In this document: piece after piece, positions 58,326 to 64,000 of the stretch
Layout of the letters: each line of letters starts with the position of its first letter
Numbering within the stretch: position 1 is the first letter of the stretch
Source of the DNA: Bidens hawaiensis
Lineage: Eukaryota > Streptophyta > Magnoliopsida > Asterales > Asteraceae
Assembly: GCA_021521415.1 (NCBI GenBank)
Contig: JAIQDT010003023.1
Span: 144,766-208,765 of the forward strand
Length of the DNA: 64,000 nucleotides
Direction: 5' to 3'
The notes under the pieces: generated by a model
What the model saw: only the letters and a program-made list of their open reading frames with translations
Database searches by the model: none
Told to the model about the DNA's origin: nothing
Program-made: the position numbers and the translations under genes

Positions 58326-58377
58326 TTTTATATATTTGGAGCCCTAAAGTCAAAACGGCGGTAAAGGTTCCCGCCAA
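58326..58377 (-). promoter_or_regulatory. RPA3 core promoter with TATA box and E2F-like site
   Basis: The minus strand has TTGGCGGGAA (58377-58368), matching the E2F core GGCGGGAA, about 34 bp upstream of a TATA box TATATAAAA (58334-58326). E2F sites control DNA-replication genes at the G1/S transition, which fits RPA. Confidence 0.65.
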
Positions 58378-58502
58378 CTAGTAAGTTGATTTCAGAGCAT
58401 TTGGGCCTTTTTTATAGGGCTTTGTTAGCACAAATATCTAGCCCTACACTAGACAAAGCTTGGAAGAGGATAAACATATACTTTTAAACTTAAAATCATT
58501 TA

Positions 58503-59517
58503 AAGAGTGAATGCCACGAACGTTCCTTGTGGTTTGAGCCAAATATTATGCAGCATCGCTAATATTTAAAGCGTGTATGTATGGTTCTCTATCATCAGCT
58601 TTGGTTTTGTTGTTGGTCCAAAAAGATAGCCCGGTTAACTTTTGGTATCAAATGTTGCATGTGAATGGGTAGTTAGGTCTATTTAGTTCTCTCATCTTTC
58701 TCTCTCTTTCTAGTTATTTGCTATCATTCTTTTTTGTTTCAAAAATTATACCAACTTGAGATGAAGTTCATACCTTCTAATAATCTTCTTTTAACTATCA
58801 ATTCAATTGTTTCTAGTAAGGTAAATAAGATATTTTATTGAGACCATTTATTTCTAGTCACGTGTGACGTGTGTGGTGGCTTTGTAAAGCATAAAATAGA
58901 TGCATTTTAGAATGTTGTTGATTATTATGGCCAAATATCAATTAAATGGCCATAATTGGTACTCAACTTTTGGAGCATTTAAGAGTTCATACCATGTTTT
59001 ATTTTTCATGTAGGTTATATTAAAAAGAAGTACTATTAATTTAATGTTAACTCTTGGTTATAATATGTTTAGATATGAGTCTTGGTTATTGAAGCGTTTT
59101 GATTGGATAATGGATCTATGATTTGAAAATCTGCTTGAGTTGATTTCATGAAACCACCCATGATAGTTAATACAAAGCATACATGATCACATAATGCCAA
59201 ATTACATAATTACATAGTAATCAATATATGGTAAAGATTTAGTACATTTCTTAACAATGAACCATCTTTGATTTTGTGATTAGAAGATCTAGTCTTGAGG
59301 TTTAAGGTTGGGGGATGAGAGAAATGAAATAATTAAATCGACCAAGCTACCCCTCACGTGCACCATTTAACACCAAAAGTTAACCAGGTTATCTTTTTGG
59401 ATCAATAATTAACCAAAGTTGGTGGTTAAGAACCATGAATGCAAGTTTTAAACATTAATGACCATGCATAAAATTTGAATCAAGCCACATGGACCATTCG
59501 TGAAATTCTCTTTAATT
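58503..59517. mobile_element. Long terminal-inverted-repeat element
   Basis: About 140 bp at each end are inverted, diverged copies: left GTGAATGCCACGAACGTTCC, CTTGTGGTTTGA and GTCCAAAAAGATAGCCCGG (to about 58640); right, reversed, TTCACGAATGGTCCATGTGG, then GATCCAAAAAGATAACCTGG. The A/T-rich centre has no ORF. The ends resemble the common plant repeat with a TCCYTGTGGTTTG phrase, MULE-like in TIR length. No target duplication was settled. Confidence 0.7.
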
Positions 59518-60060
59518 ATTAAGTCAGTTATAATAGTTATAGTTTCCACCTTTTAGCCCAAACTAACAGAATCTCATGTAGGTCAATATTATGTCTATGG
59601 CATAAGAACTTTAGTCTCAAACAAAGCGTGCTGAGATAAGAGCTTCGGTCTCAAACCAAACATGCTGGCATAAGAGCTTCTCATCTGTCACACTAGTTTA
59701 TAGCTAATCCTATGTCTTTTGTTAGTTGACTGCGCGACAAGAACAAGTATCCTCTCAAAGTGATAAAAGTTCAACTAGATTGGCTAATGTTTGTTGTTTG
59801 GTTTTGAGATGGAGTATGTGAAGTGCATGTTGTAACATACTTGTTGAAATAACTCCACACATCGTGCATCTTTCTTTTGATTACCGGTGGTTGACAGTAT
59901 GGGTCAGACGTGGGGCATGATGATTCAATGGGCATGGATACGGGATACTCCATTACTGATTTTCCAGCAATAAGTGGTAATCGCAAACAATTGAAGAGTT
60001 TTGATTTGAATGTGGATCTACTTTACAAGAAAAAAAATAATATTATCAAGCCATACGTGT
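59518..60060. other. Unassigned, with a short tandem duplication
   Basis: A unit of about 40 bp (GTCTCAAACAAAGCGTGCTG and GTCTCAAACCAAACATGCTG) occurs twice at 59611-59685. Overlapping short frames exist on both strands at 59771-59990 without a convincing match. Confidence 0.4.
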
Positions 60061-60235
60061 ATAGGCCTAGGATCGTATTCCTCGTTCCCATGAACGGGTG
60101 GTGTATAAGTCGTTTGGCTGACCGATACACCACCCGTTTCCAGGATCATACACAACATAGAGATCTATAGGCCTATGATCCCGAGAATGGGTGACGTATC
60201 AGTTAGCCAGACCTACACGCCACCCGTTCTCGAAA
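60061..60235. repeat. Two tandem hairpin units
   Basis: Unit 1: AACGGGTGGTGTAT (60093-60106) and its exact complement (60125-60138), with an 18-nt loop. Unit 2: CGAGAATGGGTGACGT (60182-60197) pairs with the region ending CCACCCGTTCTCG (60219-60231), with wobble and mismatch. Both units open with TATAGGCCTA (60060 and 60165). Confidence 0.65.
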
Positions 60236-61205
60236 TCGAGCAATAACTAGACAAATTGACTCGCTAACCTATTTATGACTCATATATTGCTCAAGCGACT
60301 GCAGAAAACATATTTAAGTTTCTTTATCAATTATCATTGGATGCCATTTTTCTCCTGTAAAGTTTGTAGCTTCTAGAATAGATTAATTCCATCATAGTGT
60401 CTGTTAGCTAAAACTTAGTCAAAAGTATTTAGTGGAACAAATGTTAGGCAGTAGTCACTTAAAAACAAAACGACCTAGACTACCGGGTCAACTTATCGTG
60501 TTGTACAATTTATTTATTTATAATTTATTTATTTATAATATATTTATTTATAATATATTTATAAACCTTTGTTGTATTTTAAGAGGCAAACGTGTAGAGG
60601 TTTATTTATTTTTTTTATAACGGCAACTTTCTTTTATCTAAGTTACCGCACTCTCTAAATTCGAGAGTCTCGATGTCCCATTTTGGCCGGACTATGTTGT
60701 CTTAACTGAGCCTACGATGGCTTCAGAGCTTGGCTTGGGCGTTCCCTCGGGAAACCATACCGTCGGCTGGCACTTGACAGCCATTGTGCCGTCACAAGAG
60801 CAGAACTCTCTGACTTAACACACGATGGGAAGAAAACCTGTGTGGGCTTGGAATCTGAACTGACAACCTTAAACAGGGCATAACTCAAATCATTTATTTC
60901 CAGTATCCATCCAAAGTGATACAAGTGAAGATCGAATTTAGGTCTGCACTGAAGAACCCAAGCTTTCCTACATAGCCGGCTCTTGGGTGGCACATCCCGG
61001 ACAGCTGGCTGGGGCACCTATTTTTCGGGGGCACAAAAAAAAAAATATATATATATATATATGTTAAATTTCTTTATAGAATAGGAACAAATCTTAATCC
61101 TCTTATTACATATTGGGCCCAATTTTTGAGTTACCATAATTCATTTGTGGTATTGAGTCCAAACTAAGTAAAAAGTTTTAAAAAAAAAACGATAATAACA
61201 AATAA
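60236..61205. other. Unassigned
   Basis: This stretch holds a (TTTATTTATAA)n-type simple repeat at 60508-60570 and (TA)n at 61046-61062. The stretch 60650-61010 is less A/T-rich and looks like part of an old element, but I could not place it. Confidence 0.35.
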
Positions 61206-61937
61206 ACCGGTTGATAGACTTCTTCAAGGATTTTAGAGAAAATGGTTTTTCAAAAGCGATAGATGAAGCTAAGAAGATTGCTTTTAAAATGGGTATTGAC
61301 CCGACATTTGCACAAAAACGTGTAATTAAAAGGAAAAACAAAGTGATGAGTGTTCAAGTAACTAAGAAGCTTCATTTACTCCTCAAGAGAATTTTAAAGT
61401 AAATTATTTTTATATATTATTGATCAAGCTATTACTTCTCTTGAGACAATATTTGATCAGTTCAAAAATTATGAGAAATTATTTGGATTTTTGTTTTCAC
61501 AAAACTTGAGGGAAATTGAAGATGAAGATCTTAAGTTATCTTGTAATTTTCTTAAAAATGCACTTAAGTTTGAAAGAAGATCGGATATTAATGGCGAGGA
61601 ACTTTATATAAAGTTAAGTTCATTAGACACATTATATACCATGGAATTAGTAGCCCTATTGAAGTTTTGAATCATTTGAACGAGACCCAAGAAAAAATCC
61701 CAAATGCTAGGATTGCATATAGAATATTGTTAACTATTTAAGTTATAGAAAGAAGCTTTTCAAAGTTGAAGTTATTAAAATCTTATTTACGATCCACAAT
61801 GTCTCAAGAAAGACTTAATGGATTAGCAATGATAGTCATCGAGAGAGAAATCTTAGATAGTATAAACTGCGAATAGATGATCAAACAATTTGCTGTCATG
61901 AATGCTAGAAGAGCTTCACGAATCATCGGTTAGACGT
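61206..61937 (+). pseudogene. hAT-family transposase (zinc-finger MYM/TTF type), 3' half
   Basis: Conceptual frames read DFFKDFRENGFSKAIDEAKK, FKMGIDPTFAQKRVIKRKNK, then QAITSLETIFDQFKNYEKLF, GEELYIKLSSLD, ARIAYRILLTI, and the dimerisation region ERSFSKLKLLKSYLRSTMSQ, RLNGLAMIVIEREILDSINC. This is the C-terminal half of plant hAT transposases with a DUF4371-like core and hAT dimerisation domain. Stops near 61400, 61430 and 61738 and frame shifts make it dead. No terminal repeats could be assigned. Confidence 0.8.
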
Positions 61938-62021
61938 TAATTATTATTGTATTTGAGTTTATTACTATAATTTTGTTATTTTTACTATTATAACGTTAAT
62001 GTCATTTAAAAAAATATCTTA

Positions 62022-62251
62022 GAGCATGTTTGGGATTGAGTTTGAAAAATGTTTATTGGTTTATTGGTGTTTTCAAAAAGCCAATAAGTTAAAATGTGTT
62101 TGTCAATCATAAAAATCTTTTTTATTTTAGCTTTTTGAAAGGGTTAAAAAAACAGTTTTTCAAAAGCCCCAAGTCCTGGCTTTTCAAAATGGCTTTTTGA
62201 AAAAGCTATTAAGCCAATATGCATTTTTCAAACTCAATCCCAAACATGCTC
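62022..62251. mobile_element. PIF/Harbinger (Tourist-like) MITE with long inverted repeats
   Basis: GAGCATGTTTGGGATTGAG and the following TTTGAAAAATG are mirrored almost perfectly at the other end (about 30 bp). TTA flanks both ends (62019-62021 and 62252-62254). It is 230 bp with no ORF. Confidence 0.88.
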
Positions 62252-62435
62252 TTATATATTTCGTTACTCATTAGCCTGCGGACCTTTTGTTTTATGCTCG
62301 TCCTAGGTATTTAAATTCTCGGAGACGGCCCTGCTTTCTTGCCACTAAGATTAACACTAGAATACGTGTAAAAAAATTTAGCTATTAAAAAAAATAGCAC
62401 TAGAATATACCTAGCCGAAGTTTCTACTATTTTAG

Positions 62436-62516
62436 GGTTTTGCGATTCAAAAAGGAGTAGCGGCGCAGCTTGTTGCCCGCTTGCCTTCTGTTTCGATGTA
62501 ATCCAATAAACAATCA
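62436..62516 (+). pseudogene. 3'-end copy of the endonuclease-type non-LTR family
   Basis: GFAIQKGVAAQLVARLPSVSM and stop, then the tail CGATGTAATCCAATAAACAATC. It is severely 5'-truncated: only the last 21 codons and the tail remain. Homologous to the C-end at 50106 and to 63655-63805. Confidence 0.75.
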
Positions 62517-62859
62517 TATATACAGAGAACTGATTATATAAAAAATACTTTAGGGTTAAATAGTGAAAAAGAAAACCCTACATCTACTGTCTATTTAAAA
62601 TAATATGTATTAAACTTGTAGCGTGGGAGATAACAGCATTCATGAGATGTAATGCTTACTAAAAAATTGTTCATGGTCTTCACACCTATGAAAAGGACCA
62701 TCGTTGAATACTATGCATATCAATTTTAGGCTTGATAAGCTTTTATATACGCAAATTAATTTGAATGGTACTTACAATGATGATCATTTGAATTCTATGT
62801 AGAAAGGGGTTTACATTCGAATCTTATTCTTAATCATTTATTAATTTCTAAAAAAATAT

Positions 62860-63510
62860 TTTTATTTTTTTTTTATTTTTTTTTAAAGTTTTTTTTTTCT
62901 CATTATTCTTATATGTTGTTATTGGTTCAAAAAAAAAATTAAAAAAAACTTGTCGGTAACCTCGTTGGTATAGTGCGCATGTGTAATAGTGTGCATTGCA
63001 TATATGCAAAAGTGTTTGTATTGCATAGAATACAACACTATTGCACATATTTGATACACACTATTGTATATATGCAATATAAGACTAATACATATTAGTA
63101 CGTATGTGTAATACAACATTAACGCACATGTTCACCACATCGACTTTTATTTTATTATTATTTTTTTTTTCATATAATACAACACTATTACACATATACA
63201 ATACACAAATATTGAATATATGCAATAAAACATTATTAAACTCAAAAATACATAGTAATACATATGTGTAATACAACGGTATCGCACAGTAATACGTATG
63301 TGTATTACAGCGGGTTTTTTTTATTTATTTTTATATTTTTCAAGTGAAATATAAGAAAATATAAGAATAATGGCTAAAACAGAATTTTGAAAATATTTTT
63401 TTATTTTTAATTTAAAATAATTATTTAGAAGTTTTTAGGAGTTTTTTTAGTTTTCTCTCTAAATGTGAGTTTTCTCTTGATCCTCTCCCTATATATATAT
63501 ATATAGTCTA
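62860..63510 (-). mobile_element. Possible Helitron-like element with ATACRTATGTGTAATAC repeats
   Basis: On the minus strand the right end reads CTATATATATATATATAGGG followed by AGAGGATCAAGAGAAAAC, resembling the 5' end of common plant Helitron-like repeats. The interior repeats GTAATACGTATGTGTAATAC variants (63100-63310). No CTRR end with hairpin was confirmed. Confidence 0.3.
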
Positions 63511-63654
63511 TATAAATGAAAACCCAAAAAATCCTATGTTTCGCGATGTGGTCGCTCCCCCTTTTATGGAAGCCACCAGATTTCTTAATTTTTAAATGGA
63601 GGCCTCACATTGATTTAACCCAAATTCATGGGTATGGGTCTTACCAAAACCAGA

Positions 63655-63805
63655 TATCTGTTAAACGGGTTATAACATCTCCAAGATCAGCAAATATAGT
63701 TTTTAAAAGATTGGGTTTTGCGATTCAAAAAGGGGTAGCGGCGCAGCTTGTTGCCCGCTTGCCTTCTGTTTCGATGTAATCCAATAAACAATCAAATTTA
63801 TTGCT
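63655..63805 (+). pseudogene. Second 3'-end copy of the endonuclease-type non-LTR family
   Basis: The frame reads VKRVITSPRSANIVFKRLGF then AIQKGVAAQLVARLPSVSM and stop. The tail is identical to that at 62436 (TGTAATCCAATAAACAATCA). It is longer than the 62436 copy, with about 40 codons of homology. Confidence 0.75.
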
Positions 63806-64000
63806 TTATTATTCTTTAACTCCTATACATATAATTTTGGTAAAAAAAAATTAAAAATTAATCTTACCAATTATTTGATATGAAAATCCTAAAAAATAGG
63901 AATATACTAAAATTTAGTATCCAATTTAAAAAGAAAAAGATATTATTTATAATTAATAAACAATTTTATAGTAAAAAACATAAGCGGGTCATGGGTCACC
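63806..64000. other. Unassigned window end
   Basis: A/T-rich, nothing recognisable. Confidence 0.4.

Noticed and set aside
59771..60170. Overlapping frames on both strands (one with FDLNVDLL, an EAR-like motif; one with KMHDVWSYFNKY, BED/hAT-like).
   Set aside because: Both are short, overlap each other and the hairpin repeat, and lack any surrounding gene structure or further conserved residues.
60650..61017. Frame of 101 codons on the minus strand and a less A/T-rich context.
   Set aside because: No conserved motif and no neighbouring exons; probably part of an unidentified old repeat.

Overview
This is plant nuclear DNA, almost certainly from a eudicot (Asteraceae is a guess from the overall look of the repeats and is not demonstrated). 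It is repeat-rich intergenic sequence made of nested LTR retrotransposons, with several DNA-transposon derivatives and two traces of host genes. I saw no prokaryotic operons, tRNA or rRNA genes, or CRISPR arrays. Target-site duplications (TSDs) could be read by eye for most elements and give the order of insertion.

Left third (1-25 kb). Decayed Athila-like Ty3/gypsy sequence (435-699, 8902-9056, 19098-20150, then an out-of-order RT-RNase H piece at 20299-21840) is the substrate. It was hit by a copia-type LTR at the window edge (1-434), by a full copia element A1 (700-8901, minus strand, TSD AGCGG) and by a Tat-lineage gypsy element (9057-19097, plus strand, TSD GAAAC). The Tat element carries a nested solo LTR (11442-11857, TSD GAACT), hairpin-rich 3' sequence and an antisense spliced gene remnant.

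Middle (26-33 kb). A young LTR element (26045-33036, TSD GTTAC; its two 992-bp LTRs differ at only 4 sites by my count) has no gag or pol. It holds an antisense gene of six inferred exons with its own TATA box. The exons join in phase to about 889 codons, with one apparent 1-nt frame change. A five-unit hairpin array with co-varying stems lies upstream of that gene. This is the most unusual object in the window.

Right middle (35-48 kb). Four layers are nested. A decayed exon resembling an AarF/ABC1-type kinase gene was split by copia element B (35264-48112, TSD TTTTA). Element B was split by copia A2 (35724-44140, TSD AATAG), a relative of A1. A2 was split by a 1.6-kb solo LTR (39692-41306, TSD AAGTG).

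Right end (48-64 kb). This part has three PIF/Harbinger-like MITEs with TTA duplications, a hAT-like MITE with a perfect 8-bp duplication, a long-TIR element, a hAT transposase pseudogene, a probable LTR with a palindrome array in its promoter, and three 3'-anchored copies of one non-LTR retrotransposon family. The only recognisable low-copy host gene is a replication protein A 14-kDa subunit (RPA3) locus on the minus strand (57172-58310). It has a TATA box, an E2F-like site, a 5'-UTR intron and a coding intron, but two indels break its frame.

Exon and intron models are inferred from splice-site motifs and phase only. Family names rest on motif recognition without database searches.
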